Both the position numbers and the translations under genes were made by a program. From Komagataeibacter swingsii (GTDB lineage: Bacteria > Pseudomonadota > Alphaproteobacteria > Acetobacterales > Acetobacteraceae): a stretch of DNA of 64,000 nucleotides. The stretch is taken from assembly GCF_003207895.1 (NCBI RefSeq), contig NZ_NKUB01000002.1, forward strand, positions 186,001 through 250,000. Direction: 5' to 3'. The notes beneath the pieces are model-generated. The model had not been told where the DNA came from. It was given only the letters and a program-made list of their open reading frames with translations, and ran no database searches. Below are positions 9,253-19,332 of this stretch, piece by piece (position 1 is the first letter of the stretch; the number at the start of each line of letters is the position of its first letter).

Positions 9253-10512
9253 ATGGACGAATTCCGTTTCCTTCATGCCGCCGACCTGCATCTGGACAGC
9301 CCGCTGCTGGGGCTGACGGAAAAATCGGGCGAATATGCCCGCCTTATCGCCGATGCCTCGCGTCGCGCCTTCAATGACATGGTCGAGCTGGCCATCCGGG
9401 CCGAATGCCGCTTTGTCGTGCTGGCGGGCGACGTGTTTGACGGCGATTTGCGCGATACGCAGTGCGGCCTGTTCTTCATCAACGGCATGGCGCGCCTCCA
9501 GCAGGCGGGCATCCGCGTTTTCATGATCCTTGGCAATCATGATGCGGAAAACCGTTTTGCCAGGCACCTGCATGTAACCGACAATGTTCACCTTTTCGCC
9601 ACCAGCAAGGCTGAAACCTGCGTCATGGAAGACCTTGGGGTGGCCGTGCATGGCCGCAGCTTTGGCCGCCGTGACGTAACCGACAATATCGCGCGAAAAT
9701 ACCCGGCCGCCGTGCCCGGCCTGTTCAACATCGGCATCCTGCACACCGCCTGCCAGGGGCGGGAGGGGCATGAACCCTATGCCCCCTGCACGGTGGAACA
9801 ACTGGTCAACCACGGCTACCAGTACTGGGCGCTGGGCCATGTCCATACCCGCGAGATCCTGCATGAAAACCCATATGTGGTTTACGCGGGCAACCTGCAG
9901 GGACGCCACGCGCGTGAGGCCGGGCCGAAGGGCGCGTCACTGGTCACGGTGCGCGACGGGGATGTCGCATCCGTGGAACACCAGGTGCTTGACGCCGTGC
10001 GCTGGGCCAGCGCGGTCGTGGACCTGACCCATGCCGCGACATCCGCCGACATGGCGGGATGCATCCGCGGCACAGGGCGGGAGCTGCTTACGCAGGCGCA
10101 GGGCCGGCCGATCGCCCTGCGGCTGGAACTGGTCGGCACAAGCCCGCTGCATGCCCACCTGATACGCGATACGGAAACCGTACAGCAGGAAATCGAGGTC
10201 ATTTTCGCCAGCCTCTCCGATGAGATATGGCTTGAACGCCTGAAGGTCCATACCCGTCCACCCGCGCGCCCTGCAGTTCTCGACCGCTCCACCGGCGGGC
10301 GGATCGCGGCCGACATACGGCAGGCGGCGACACCCGAGGCACTGCACGCGGACCTGTCCGATATCCTCAAGGCCATACTGGAGCGCGTACCCGCCCAGGC
10401 CCGGACGGAGGAAATGCGTGAAAGCATCCTCAATGACGTGCCGGCACGCGCGGTCGACCTTGCCCTGTCGCTGGTGGAAAACCCGGAGGGCGGCGACGAT
10501 GCGCATCAGTGA
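9253..10512 (+). CDS. DNA repair metallophosphoesterase, SbcD/YhaO-like
   Basis: A 419-residue calcineurin-like phosphoesterase of the SbcD/Mre11 superfamily. Metal-binding motifs appear in order: HAADLHLD, LAGDVFDG, LGNHDAE, and GHVHTRE. The ATG at 9253 is preferred because the motif-bearing strand starts right after it; an ATG 18 bp upstream is in frame. The last 14 bp overlap the next gene, an SMC-like ATPase, so the two are translationally coupled and likely form a nuclease-ATPase complex like SbcCD. The family resembles YhaO of Bacillus. Confidence 0.88.
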   Translation: MDEFRFLHAADLHLDSPLLGLTEKSGEYARLIADASRRAFNDMVELAIRAECRFVVLAGDVFDGDLRDTQCGLFFINGMARLQQAGIRVFMILGNHDAENRFARHLHVTDNVHLFATSKAETCVMEDLGVAVHGRSFGRRDVTDNIARKYPAAVPGLFNIGILHTACQGREGHEPYAPCTVEQLVNHGYQYWALGHVHTREILHENPYVVYAGNLQGRHAREAGPKGASLVTVRDGDVASVEHQVLDAVRWASAVVDLTHAATSADMAGCIRGTGRELLTQAQGRPIALRLELVGTSPLHAHLIRDTETVQQEIEVIFASLSDEIWLERLKVHTRPPARPAVLDRSTGGRIAADIRQAATPEALHADLSDILKAILERVPAQARTEEMRESILNDVPARAVDLALSLVENPEGGDDAHQ

Positions 10513-13500
10513 ATTCCGCATTGTCAGATACGGCGCCATCGCGGAACTGGACCTGAATTTTGGTGATGGGCGCGGACTGCACGTGATCCATGGCCCCAAT
10601 GAGGCCGGCAAGAGCACCTGCCTGGCCGCGCTGTCGGATTTCCTGTTTGGCATACCCAACCAGTCGGGCGCGGGGGCGGTGTTTGGCAATGACCAGATCC
10701 GGCTGGACGCGCGCATACGACTGGATGACGGGCAGGCATTCGCCCTGAACCGCCGCAAGGGCCGCAAAAATACCCTGTCCGCCCCGGATGGCAAGGCCGT
10801 ATCCGACAGCGTGCTGTCACACCCGCTGGGGGCGATGACACGCGAACGCTTCGCCGCCCTGTTCGGGCTGAATGACGAAACCCTGCGTTCGGGCGGTGCG
10901 GAACTGCTGAAGGCGAACGGGGATATCGGCCGCCTGATCGTGGAAGCTGGCGGCGGCCTGCGCGCGCTTGTGGAACGGCTGGAGGAAATCGACGCCCGCC
11001 GCAATGTCCTGTTCGCCCCCCGCCGGTCGGGTGAACGTGCGTTCTACAGGGCGCTGGACGCCTTCAACGCGGCAAGGGACAGCCTGAGGGAAGCCTCGCT
11101 CGGCCATGACGCCTATACCGAGCATTGCCGCCTGCGCGACGAAGCCCGCCAGCAGAAGGCCGACATAAGCCGCGAACAGGACGAACTGCGCCGCCTGCAG
11201 GCCCACCATGAACGGCTGGAAAAAGCCGTGCCCCTGCTACGCGAAATCACCCGGCTGCAGGCGGAACTGTCCGCACAGACGGTCCTGGCCGCCCTGCCCG
11301 TGGGCATGGGCGCCACCATCACGACCACGCTGGATGCATTCGACAGCGCGACGGCCCGCAATGACGCCGCCATGGCGCAGGCGGCGCAACTGCGACAGCA
11401 GACGGCCGTGCTCCCGCCGCACGCGGCCCTTGCGACCCTGCGTGATCCCGTCATGCAGGCCATCCGCCTAGGGCAGGGCGTCCGCCACCACCGTGCGCTG
11501 AAGACGGCTCAGGACGAAAAATGGCGCAGCATAGATGAAAGCCTGGCCACCCTGCGCCAGCGGCTGGGCAAGGGAGCGGAGGCCGATTTACGCCACTCCA
11601 TGCCGGATCGCACGATACTGGACAATATCCGCGTGCTGGCGGATGCACAGGCCCTGTGGCACAACCAGCACGACAATCTGGAACAGGAAACCCGCAGGAC
11701 GGACCTTTCCATCGCGCAGAAACAGCGCCGCATCGACAGCCTGCGCATGGCGGGCCACGACCAGCCCCTGCATGAGGATACTGCCCCCTTTGCCGCCCTG
11801 CCCACGGAAATGACGCGGCTGGACCTGCGCGCGGCAACCCTTGACCAGCATCAGGCCAGCCTTGCCGTGCAGGCGCGGGCACTGGGGGTGGACACGGTGG
11901 AGCAGTTGCGCTACCTGCCCTGCCCGACCACCGATGGCGTACGCAATATCGCGGAAAGCCAGCATAAACTGCGCATTGAACACGACCGCCTGGCCAGCAC
12001 GCTGGCGGCGGAACACGAACGCCTGGCCACGTTGCGCCCCCGGCTTGCGCGGCTGGAACAGGCAGGCAGTTCCATAACACCGGACATGCTGGCAGCAGCA
12101 CGCGGGCAGCGCGATGCACTGTGGCAGGAAATCCGCGCCACCTACCTCCATCCCGACCATGACACGCCCGTGCCCACCCGCCAGGTCCGGGCCACAGCGC
12201 TGGATGCCGCCATGGAGCGGGCCGACAGCCTTTCGGCGCAGTTGATGACGCAGGCGGACCATATTGCCCGGATCGAGGGCCTGCGCCACGACATCAGCCA
12301 CTGCATGGAAAAAATCGCCTTCCATGACCACAACCGGGCGGAAATGGAAAAACGGATCGCCCGCCAGTGGCAGGCGTTCATTGCCCCCTTCCCTGCCCTG
12401 CATGACCATGCCGCGACACCCGAAGCCCTGCTGGCCTTCGTGCAGCAACGCACCCAGTTGCTGGCGGACGCCGAACAGATCACGGCCGGACGGGCGACAC
12501 TGGCGGAAGAACGCATCCGTCCCGACGCGGCGCAGGACAGGCTGCGGCGGCTGGCCCGGCGGCTGGGGATTGACCCGGCGCTGGACCTGCCCGCCTGTGT
12601 CGAGGCCGTCACCGCCGCCGCGCGCGCGCATGCCAGCGGGCATGAGGAATACGGCAGGCTCCAGCGTGAACTGGATGACCTGCTGCCGCTGCGGGAACAG
12701 TTGCGCCAGCAGGGCGCGGACCTGATCGCCGCACGGCAGGCATGGCGGCGGCAATGGGCCGGCGCCATGCAGGCCATCGGCCTTCCCGCAGATGCCCTGC
12801 CCGATGTCGCGCGTGACCTTGCAACCGAATGGGCGGCGGCCCCCGCGCATATCGAACGGCTGGCCGAACTGCATGACACCCGTGCGCAGGCCCGTGCGGC
12901 CGAACTTGAACTGGCGCAGGCCATGGACGCCATGCGCCAGAACCTGCCACTGGCCCTGCCCCATGACGGGGTGGCGGCGGCCGAGGAACTGGACCGCCAG
13001 TGGCAGGCGGCGGAAAAGGCCCGGTATCAGCGCGAAGTCCTGCAGCCCGCACTGGCCGCGGCCAGTCAGGATGTGACCGATAGCGAAGCGGGCCTGTCGC
13101 ACGCCCGCACGGCCATTGAAACCCTGATGGCCCGCACGCAGGCCGACAGCATGGATGCCCTGCGCCAGCTAGCCGCCCGGCTGGATCACCGCGACCGGCT
13201 GGGTCATGACCAGGCGCGGGCACGCGACACCCTGTCACGCATGACGGATGGCCAGTCCCCCGCCGAACTGGAACGCGCCCTGGATGGCCGTGACCTGCCG
13301 GAACTGAAGGCGGAAACCGCACGGATCCATGACCGTCTGGCCGACCTGCAACGCCTGCGTGACAACGCCGTGCGCGCTGAACAGCAGCAGGATATGGCAT
13401 TGCGCGCATTCGAACATAATACGGATGCCCAGCAGGCGGCCGCACGGCGTGAGGCCGCCACCGCCAGCCTGCACCAGATTGTGGAGGAATATGCCCGCCT

Positions 13501-14023
13501 GACCCTGACGCGCAAGCTGGTTGCCGATGCGATCGACCGCGTGCGGGCAGCACAGCAGGACCCGCTGGTGACCCGTGCGGGGCAGTTCCTGTCGCTTGCA
13601 ACGCTGGGGGCCTTTACCGGCATCAGGACGGAACTCGATCCACATGGTAACCCGGTCGTCCATGGCATGCGCCATGATGGCAGCACCGTGCCGGTCACGG
13701 CGATGAGCGCGGGCACACGCGACCAGCTTTTCCTGGCCTTCCGGCTGGCCAGCGTGGAAACCTACTGCAAGTCAGCCGAATCCCTGCCCTTTATCGCTGA
13801 TGACCTGCTGGTGCAGTTCGACGATGCCCGCAGCCTGAGCACCCTGCGGATACTGGCTGATTTTGCCCGCACCACGCAGGTACTGCTGTTTACCCATCAT
13901 GACAGCATACGCGACATGACCCGCGCCCTGCGCGCGGAAATGCGCGATGGCGCGGCGCCCGTCAACCTGCTGGAGCTGCCGCGTGCGCCCGTTGCGGAAC
14001 CTGCCATAATGACGGGGGAATGA
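10499..14023 (+). CDS. SMC/SbcC-like AAA ATPase (YhaN type)
   Basis: A 1174-residue ATPase partner of the preceding phosphoesterase. The N-terminus carries a RecF/SbcC-type fold with Walker A GPNEAGKST near residue 36. A very long Gln/Ala/Arg-rich coiled coil with a probable hinge follows. The C-terminus has MSAGTRDQLFLAFRLAS, which replaces the ABC signature, and Walker B as FIADDLLVQFDD with a downstream THHD. The start at 10499 overlaps the previous stop by 14 bp; an upstream in-frame start at 10418 would lie inside the neighbour. It probably acts in DNA end processing or repair. Confidence 0.9.
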   Translation: MRISEFRIVRYGAIAELDLNFGDGRGLHVIHGPNEAGKSTCLAALSDFLFGIPNQSGAGAVFGNDQIRLDARIRLDDGQAFALNRRKGRKNTLSAPDGKAVSDSVLSHPLGAMTRERFAALFGLNDETLRSGGAELLKANGDIGRLIVEAGGGLRALVERLEEIDARRNVLFAPRRSGERAFYRALDAFNAARDSLREASLGHDAYTEHCRLRDEARQQKADISREQDELRRLQAHHERLEKAVPLLREITRLQAELSAQTVLAALPVGMGATITTTLDAFDSATARNDAAMAQAAQLRQQTAVLPPHAALATLRDPVMQAIRLGQGVRHHRALKTAQDEKWRSIDESLATLRQRLGKGAEADLRHSMPDRTILDNIRVLADAQALWHNQHDNLEQETRRTDLSIAQKQRRIDSLRMAGHDQPLHEDTAPFAALPTEMTRLDLRAATLDQHQASLAVQARALGVDTVEQLRYLPCPTTDGVRNIAESQHKLRIEHDRLASTLAAEHERLATLRPRLARLEQAGSSITPDMLAAARGQRDALWQEIRATYLHPDHDTPVPTRQVRATALDAAMERADSLSAQLMTQADHIARIEGLRHDISHCMEKIAFHDHNRAEMEKRIARQWQAFIAPFPALHDHAATPEALLAFVQQRTQLLADAEQITAGRATLAEERIRPDAAQDRLRRLARRLGIDPALDLPACVEAVTAAARAHASGHEEYGRLQRELDDLLPLREQLRQQGADLIAARQAWRRQWAGAMQAIGLPADALPDVARDLATEWAAAPAHIERLAELHDTRAQARAAELELAQAMDAMRQNLPLALPHDGVAAAEELDRQWQAAEKARYQREVLQPALAAASQDVTDSEAGLSHARTAIETLMARTQADSMDALRQLAARLDHRDRLGHDQARARDTLSRMTDGQSPAELERALDGRDLPELKAETARIHDRLADLQRLRDNAVRAEQQQDMALRAFEHNTDAQQAAARREAATASLHQIVEEYARLTLTRKLVADAIDRVRAAQQDPLVTRAGQFLSLATLGAFTGIRTELDPHGNPVVHGMRHDGSTVPVTAMSAGTRDQLFLAFRLASVETYCKSAESLPFIADDLLVQFDDARSLSTLRILADFARTTQVLLFTHHDSIRDMTRALRAEMRDGAAPVNLLELPRAPVAEPAIMTGE

Positions 14024-14082
14024 TACGGGAACCGGAACCAGGCGGACAGCAGTCGAAAAAGACAATCCCCGGATCGAATGAT

Positions 14083-14164
14083 AAAGATTTCTGGCTGCCG
14101 CCTTTTTTCCACGAAGGCGGCGTCTCCCGAGGCTTTAAAAAAAGCGTCACCAGATACTTCTTTT
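14083..14164. repeat. Double-hairpin intergenic repeat, copy 1
   Basis: This copy lies between two convergent genes. Outer arms begin AAAGATTTCTGG and end CCAGATACTTC. Hairpin A pairs GCCGCCTT (14097-14104) with AAGGCGGC (14114-14121), and a degenerate hairpin B follows (GGCTTTAAAAAAAGC). The same architecture recurs at 34688 and 38481. It may also end transcription from both sides. Confidence 0.75.
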
Positions 14165-14181
14165 TATGCCTTGCAGGCTTT

Positions 14182-14676
14182 TTACCACTTCTGCGGCCCC
14201 TGCATCATCTGCCTGCGCTGCTGGTCCTGCTGCTGTTCCATCTGGGAACGCTGCTGGCGTAGCTGATCGTCCTGCTGCTGGAACTGCTGGCGCATCTGCT
14301 GTTCCTGCTGCTGCTGCTGCATGCGGAACTGTTCGCGCTGGCGGGCAATCTGTTCACGGCCGCCGGGCTGGTTGCCCATCTGGCGTTCCTGCTGGTCCAG
14401 TTGCATCTGCTGCTGGCGGAACTGCTGCTGCATCTGCTGCCTCTGCTGGTCACGCTGCATGCGCATCTGCTGTTCCTGCTGGCGCATCTGCATCTGCTGC
14501 TGCCCGAACTGCTGTTGCATCTGCTGCATCTGCTGGTCGTGTTGCATGCGCATCTGCTCCATCTGCTGGGCGCGCTGCTGCATGTCGGGCTGGGCCTGTG
14601 CGCCGACCGCCATGGTGGTGGTTCCCAGCAGCAATGCGCACAGGCAGCCCGCGCGGGTGGTGATGGTGGACGCCAT
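14182..14676 (-). CDS. Secreted Gln/Met-rich low-complexity protein
   Basis: A 164-residue protein with an N-terminal signal peptide ending in AVGAQA, after which nearly the whole chain is Gln, Met and Arg in short repeats such as MQQQFRQQQM and MRQQEQQM. The composition predicts a long charged helix or a disordered chain, in the periplasm or outside. I do not recognise a function. Methionine-rich periplasmic proteins can bind copper or act as oxidant sinks, but no defined MxxM metal motif proves this. It lies downstream of nadC in the same direction. Confidence 0.7.
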   Translation of the reverse strand: MASTITTRAGCLCALLLGTTTMAVGAQAQPDMQQRAQQMEQMRMQHDQQMQQMQQQFGQQQMQMRQQEQQMRMQRDQQRQQMQQQFRQQQMQLDQQERQMGNQPGGREQIARQREQFRMQQQQQEQQMRQQFQQQDDQLRQQRSQMEQQQDQQRRQMMQGPQKW

Positions 14677-14717
14677 TGTGGTTCTCCCCTGTATGAACAG
14701 GTTTCCTTCCTACAGGA

Positions 14718-15572
14718 TCACGGCTGGTAATCCAGCCCGATATCCATGACGCGCACGGTATGCGTCAGCCAGCCAAGGGAAATCAGGTCCACCCCCGCCT
14801 GCGCCACGGCGGTGACCGTCTGCGGCGTTATCCCGCCCGAAGCCTCGGTCACGGCGCGGCCATCGACAAGGCGCACGGCCTCGCGCAGTACGTCGGGCGG
14901 CATGTTATCCAGCAGGAAGACATCAACGCCGCCGGTCTCCAGCCCCTCGCGCAACTGGGCCAGTGTATCGACTTCCAGTTCGATCCGCACCAGATGCCCC
15001 GCGGCGCGACGCGCGCGTTCCACCGCCGGCGTGATCCCGCCGGCAAAGGCGATGTGGTTGTCCTTGATCAGGATGGCGTCATCCAGCCCGAAACGATGGT
15101 TGCTGCCGCCACCAGCCCGGACCGCGTATTTCTGGATCGCCCGCAGGCCGGGCATCGTCTTGCGCGTGCAGGTAATGCTGGCGCGATAGGGCCGCACCAG
15201 TTCCACCAGTTGCGCCGTGGCGGTCGCGATACCGCTGAGATGCGAGAGGAAATTAAGCCCCACCCGCTCCCCCGACAGGATGCCGCGCGCGGGTCCACGC
15301 ACCGTGGCAAGGCGCGCGCCGCGTGTTACCGCCTGACCGTCACGCACATGCGGCTCGAACACGATGCGTGGGTCCATGAGCGCAAAGGACAGCCGCGCCA
15401 TGTCCAGCCCGGCAATCACCCCGTCCTGCCGCGCGGCCAGCACGGCGGAGACGACGGCATCCCCATCCACGATCACGGCATCGGTCGTAAGGTCGCCCGC
15501 GCGGCCCAGATCCTCCAGCAGGCCCGCGCGTACAAGCGGTTCCAGCATGATGTCTGGCAGGGGATGGATCAT
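14718..15572 (-). CDS. nadC: Nicotinate-nucleotide pyrophosphorylase (carboxylating)
   Basis: A 284-residue quinolinate phosphoribosyltransferase. It converts quinolinate and PRPP to nicotinate mononucleotide, the last step shared by the de novo NAD route. Family blocks include LNFLSHLSGIAT, CTRKTMPGLR, KYAVRAGGGSNHR and the EASGGI loop. Its start overlaps the nadB stop by 4 bp (ATGA), so it is the last gene of the nadA-nadB-nadC operon. Confidence 0.96.
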   Translation of the reverse strand: MIHPLPDIMLEPLVRAGLLEDLGRAGDLTTDAVIVDGDAVVSAVLAARQDGVIAGLDMARLSFALMDPRIVFEPHVRDGQAVTRGARLATVRGPARGILSGERVGLNFLSHLSGIATATAQLVELVRPYRASITCTRKTMPGLRAIQKYAVRAGGGSNHRFGLDDAILIKDNHIAFAGGITPAVERARRAAGHLVRIELEVDTLAQLREGLETGGVDVFLLDNMPPDVLREAVRLVDGRAVTEASGGITPQTVTAVAQAGVDLISLGWLTHTVRVMDIGLDYQP

Positions 15573-17128
15573 GAGGGCATTCCTTCATTCAGGGCCGGTG
15601 CAAACGTATCACGCATTTCCGCCAGCCGGGCATCAAGCTCCGCCAGGCTGAAGCGCGACGGCGTGGCCATGGCCCCGGCATGGGGATAATCACTGCGGAA
15701 ATGGCCCCCCCGGCTTTCACGCCGCAGCAGGGCGGCAAGCAGGATCGCCGCACAGACCAGCCCGGCATCGGTATTCACGATGGGCATGACCTGTTTCAGC
15801 CCGTCGCGCAGCCCGTCGCCCGACCGGATGACCCCGGCATGGCGGCTCATGACCCGCCGCAGGTGCAGTGAGGGTGGCGTGGGGGCCGGATCAGACGGAA
15901 AGAGTGAAACATCGGGCAGGGTTGCAGCCAGCGGGGGGCTGTCATCCAGTTGCCGCCCGATCCATGTGCCGAACACCACGGCTTCCAGCAGGGAATTGCT
16001 GGCCAGCCGGTTGGCGCCATGCAGGCCGGTGCATGCGACTTCCCCTGCCGCCCACAGGCCCGTGACCCCGGTGCGCCCCATGGGGTCCACCATGATGCCG
16101 CCCATATGGTAATGGGCTGCTGGACGCACGGGGATCGGCTGTGTTGCGGCATCAATGCCATGGGCCGCGCACAGCGCGGATATGGCGGGAAAATGCTGCG
16201 GGAAAGCCGCCCCCAACGCCGTGCGGGCGTCCAGATACACGCTGTGGCCGTCCATCATGTGACGCCAGACGGCGCGGGAGACGCTGTCGCGGGTGGCGAG
16301 TTCATCGGTAAAGCGCCTGCCGGTCTCATCAATCAGGATGGCGCCCTCGCCCCGCACGGCCTCGCTGACCAGGCACAGGCGCTGCCCTTCCGGCCCGGCG
16401 GAAAGCGCGGTCGGATGGAACTGCACGAATTCCATATTGCCCAGCACAGCACCGGCGCGCGCGGCCATGGCAAGGCCACCGCCCGTGGCCCCGGCGGGAT
16501 TGGTGGTATCGGCAAACAGGCCGCCCACCCCGCCCGTAGCCAGCACGACGGCCGGTGTGGACAGCGTGACGGTCCGCCCGCCAACGACTAGCACGCACCC
16601 CACCACCCCGCCATCATGGATCAGCAGGTCACGCGCATGGGCCTGTTCCACCACCGTTATGTGCGGGGCCTGCCGCACGCGGGCGACCAGCGCGCGCATG
16701 ATGGTGGCCCCGGTCGCGTCCTCCCCCGCATGCACGATGCGCCGCCGCCCATGGGCTGCTTCCAGTCCCAGTTGCAGGCTGCCATCGGCCTGCCTGTCCC
16801 ACCGCACGCCCAGGCCGGCCAGGCGTTCAACCGCTGCCGGGCCTGCCTGTGTCACGCGATCAACCACCGTGGCGTCACACAGTCCCGCCCCCGCCGCCAG
16901 CGTATCCGCCGCATGCAGCGCGGGCGTATCATCCACGCCCATGGCCGCCGCCATGCCGCCCTGCGCCAGCATGCTGGCGGCAAGGGGGGGACGGATTTCA
17001 TCCAGCCGCCCCGGACAGACCAGCACGCACGGACGCCCGGTGGACAGCGCGGTCATGACGCCCGCCAGTCCGCCACCGATAATCAGCGGCTGGCCGGCAA
17101 GCTGGCCCAGCGGCGGCAGGGTGGTCAT
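15569..17128 (-). CDS. nadB: L-aspartate oxidase
   Basis: A 519-residue flavoprotein that oxidises L-aspartate to iminoaspartate, the first step of NAD synthesis. The FAD-binding site is at the N-terminus ([13 protein letters not shown]), followed by the succinate dehydrogenase/fumarate reductase flavoprotein fold with [13 protein letters not shown] and HYHMGGI near the active site. The C-terminal part is a helical domain. It overlaps nadA and nadC by 4 bp on each side, which implies coupled translation. Confidence 0.96.
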   Translation of the reverse strand: MTTLPPLGQLAGQPLIIGGGLAGVMTALSTGRPCVLVCPGRLDEIRPPLAASMLAQGGMAAAMGVDDTPALHAADTLAAGAGLCDATVVDRVTQAGPAAVERLAGLGVRWDRQADGSLQLGLEAAHGRRRIVHAGEDATGATIMRALVARVRQAPHITVVEQAHARDLLIHDGGVVGCVLVVGGRTVTLSTPAVVLATGGVGGLFADTTNPAGATGGGLAMAARAGAVLGNMEFVQFHPTALSAGPEGQRLCLVSEAVRGEGAILIDETGRRFTDELATRDSVSRAVWRHMMDGHSVYLDARTALGAAFPQHFPAISALCAAHGIDAATQPIPVRPAAHYHMGGIMVDPMGRTGVTGLWAAGEVACTGLHGANRLASNSLLEAVVFGTWIGRQLDDSPPLAATLPDVSLFPSDPAPTPPSLHLRRVMSRHAGVIRSGDGLRDGLKQVMPIVNTDAGLVCAAILLAALLRRESRGGHFRSDYPHAGAMATPSRFSLAELDARLAEMRDTFAPALNEGMPS

Positions 17129-18105
17129 ATCGCCAGCATGCGTTCGACGGCGCGGCGGCCACGGCTGGCCAGTTCCGGGTCCAGCGTGACTTCATGCGTC
17201 ATGTTTTCCAGCGACTGCCGGATATTGGACAGGGTAATGCGCTTCATGTGCGGGCACATGTTGCACGGGCGCACGAATTCGGTCTGGGGATACTGCACCG
17301 CCAGATTGTCGCTCATGGAACATTCGGTCACCAGCAGGATGCGGCTGCCCGCATGGTCGCGCACATAATCGCCCATCATGGCGGTGGAGCCGCTGAAATC
17401 GGATACCGCCACCACTTCGGGCGGGCATTCGGGGTGCGCCAGGACCACAAGGCCGGGATGGTCCGCGCGCATGCGCTCGATTTCCTGCGGGGTGAAGCGT
17501 TCATGCACCTCGCAATGGCCAGCCCATGTGATCATCCTGATCCCGGTCTCGGCTTCGATATTGCGGGCAAGAAATTCATCGGGGATCATGATGACGCGGT
17601 CAACGCCAAGGCTTTCCACCACCCGCTTCGCATTGCCCGACGTGCAGCAGATATCGCTTTCGGCCTTCACCTCGGCCGAGGTGTTGACATAGGTCACGAC
17701 CGGCACGCCGGGATAGCGTTCGCGCAGCAGGCGCACGTCGCGCCCGGTAATGGAATCTGCCAGCGAACAGCCCGCATGCAGGTCGGGGATCAGGACCGTG
17801 CTGTGCGGGTTCAGCATCTTGGCCGTTTCCGCCATGAAATGGACACCGGCCATGACGATTACATCCGCGTCCGTATCCTGCGCCTCCCGCGCCAGGGCCA
17901 GGCTGTCGCCACGGATATCGGCCACGCAATGGAAGATTTCGGGCGTCTGGTAGTTATGCGCGAGGATGACGGCGTTGCGTTCACGCTTGAGCGTTTCAAT
18001 CGCGCGGATATCCTCGACAAAGGTCTCCCATTCCATTTCCGGGACCAGATGCCGCACCCGGTCATACAGCCCGTCTGTTCCGCCACGCGGCGTAATCTGG
18101 TTCAT
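17125..18105 (-). CDS. nadA: Quinolinate synthase
   Basis: This 326-residue [4Fe-4S] enzyme condenses iminoaspartate with dihydroxyacetone phosphate to quinolinate. The cluster ligands are visible as C113 (LHAGCSLAD), C198 (WAGHCEVH) and C284 (CNMCPHMK). The ATG at 18105 is chosen because GGGAGAA lies just upstream; a further ATG at 18144 has no such site and would run into the operator candidate. It is the first gene of the nadABC operon, probably repressed by the adjacent NrtR. Confidence 0.96.
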   Translation of the reverse strand: MNQITPRGGTDGLYDRVRHLVPEMEWETFVEDIRAIETLKRERNAVILAHNYQTPEIFHCVADIRGDSLALAREAQDTDADVIVMAGVHFMAETAKMLNPHSTVLIPDLHAGCSLADSITGRDVRLLRERYPGVPVVTYVNTSAEVKAESDICCTSGNAKRVVESLGVDRVIMIPDEFLARNIEAETGIRMITWAGHCEVHERFTPQEIERMRADHPGLVVLAHPECPPEVVAVSDFSGSTAMMGDYVRDHAGSRILLVTECSMSDNLAVQYPQTEFVRPCNMCPHMKRITLSNIRQSLENMTHEVTLDPELASRGRRAVERMLAI

Positions 18106-18144
18106 ACCTGTTCTCCCTTCGGCCATTCCCGCCGTGCGTACCAT

Positions 18145-18165
18145 TTATGCTCATATTGAGTATAA
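18145..18165. promoter_or_regulatory. Palindromic operator candidate for NrtR
   Basis: TATGCTCA-TAT-TGAGTATA (18146-18164) is an inverted repeat with one mismatch, extended by one matching base on each side. It lies about 40 bp before nadA and between nadA and the regulator gene. The position and palindrome fit an NrtR operator; assignment to NrtR is inference. Confidence 0.6.
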
Positions 18166-18250
18166 GCCAAGCGGCAGGGGCCGGTGCGATAGTTGCAAAG
18201 GCAAACCTGCCTCTTGTCAATCCGGTTTTTCGTGAGGTGCTTTTTTTCCA

Positions 18251-19153
18251 TCAGGGCTGGAATAACGGAATCTTGGTGCCGACAAACTGCCGCGCCTGCC
18301 TGACTTCCCCGCAGAAACGGTACAGCCGGGCGGGGCGGCCGCCGGTATTTTCCTCAATTCCGCCTGTTTCCTCAACCAGTTGCTGCTGCATGATCAGGCG
18401 ACGGAAATTCTGTTTATGGATATGGATACCCGACAGGCTTTCCATCACGCGCTGTAATTGCAGCAGCGTAAATTCCTCCGGCATCAGTTCAAACACAACA
18501 GGCCGGTAACGTATCTTTGCACGCAACCGCGCCATGCCGGTGGCCAGTATGCGCCGGTGGTCATGATGCATTGCCTGCCCCGGCACGGCATCTTCCGGCG
18601 TGCACCCCGCTTCGGCCACCAGCCCCGCCTCATACAGCAGTTCATAGCGTTGCAGCACCAGTTCGTCATTCCACGCCACCATGTCGCCAATGGCGAACAG
18701 GCTGACGCATCGCTGCCACTGCCGCACGCGCATGGCGGCGTTGTCCATGTCCGCCACCCACCGGCACAGCAGGCGTTCGATAATAGCCAGGCAGTCGCGA
18801 CCCGCATCCGACTTGCTGTTTTCCCACGGGAAGTAGTCGTACCAGTCCCGCCAGCCCGTCTCCCCCGCGTGGCTGCGGGTCAGGGCCAGGTAGGAAATGG
18901 CGATCAGCCTGCCCTGCCCCGTGGCCAGCAGCCGGTCATGGTCGGCAAAGGTATATAACTGCTCCACATGCCCGATGGGGTGGCCGGTCTGGCGCTCCAC
19001 CCATGCCCGGACCCCGGCCTGCAGGGAGCGGTGGGTACTTTCCAGCGGACCGGAGGGCAGCAGGCGACCATGGTCGATCGTCATGACCTGCGGCACATCG
19101 TCACGCACGGCCGTCAGGACGGCAATCAGTTCGATCATCATCTGGGTTGTCAT
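18251..19153 (-). CDS. nrtR: NrtR, Nudix-related repressor of NAD synthesis
   Basis: A 300-residue regulator with an N-terminal Nudix-like domain (LPSGPLESTHRSLQAGVRAW in place of a full catalytic Nudix box) and a C-terminal winged helix (LQRVMESLSGIHIHKQNFRR, then GRPARLYRF). NrtR proteins sense ADP-ribose and repress NAD-metabolism genes. It lies directly upstream of nadABC on the same strand, with a palindromic site between. The start is uncertain: ATG 19153 begins the Nudix fold (MTTQMM), while a longer ORF reaches 19252. Neither has a good ribosome-binding site. Confidence 0.88.
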   Translation of the reverse strand: MTTQMMIELIAVLTAVRDDVPQVMTIDHGRLLPSGPLESTHRSLQAGVRAWVERQTGHPIGHVEQLYTFADHDRLLATGQGRLIAISYLALTRSHAGETGWRDWYDYFPWENSKSDAGRDCLAIIERLLCRWVADMDNAAMRVRQWQRCVSLFAIGDMVAWNDELVLQRYELLYEAGLVAEAGCTPEDAVPGQAMHHDHRRILATGMARLRAKIRYRPVVFELMPEEFTLLQLQRVMESLSGIHIHKQNFRRLIMQQQLVEETGGIEENTGGRPARLYRFCGEVRQARQFVGTKIPLFQP

Positions 19154-19332
19154 GTCGGGGACAAATATATCATGTGACCCACTGGTCTGGGGAGTGAATT
19201 TCCCAGGGCCAGGAAATGGAGGCCGCGCGGCGCGCATGGCCCGTGTCCCCACTTGATATCATATGGGGCGACCATTCCCGGCAACGGCCGCCGCGCTGGC
19301 CGGGATCATGCCCGCGCCCCTTCATTCACGCA

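Noticed and set aside
14401-14730. 109-residue Leu-rich membrane-like frame opposite the Gln/Met-rich gene
   Set aside because: Reverse reading of CAG/ATG-rich codons always yields Leu/His runs; the Gln/Met frame has a proper signal peptide.
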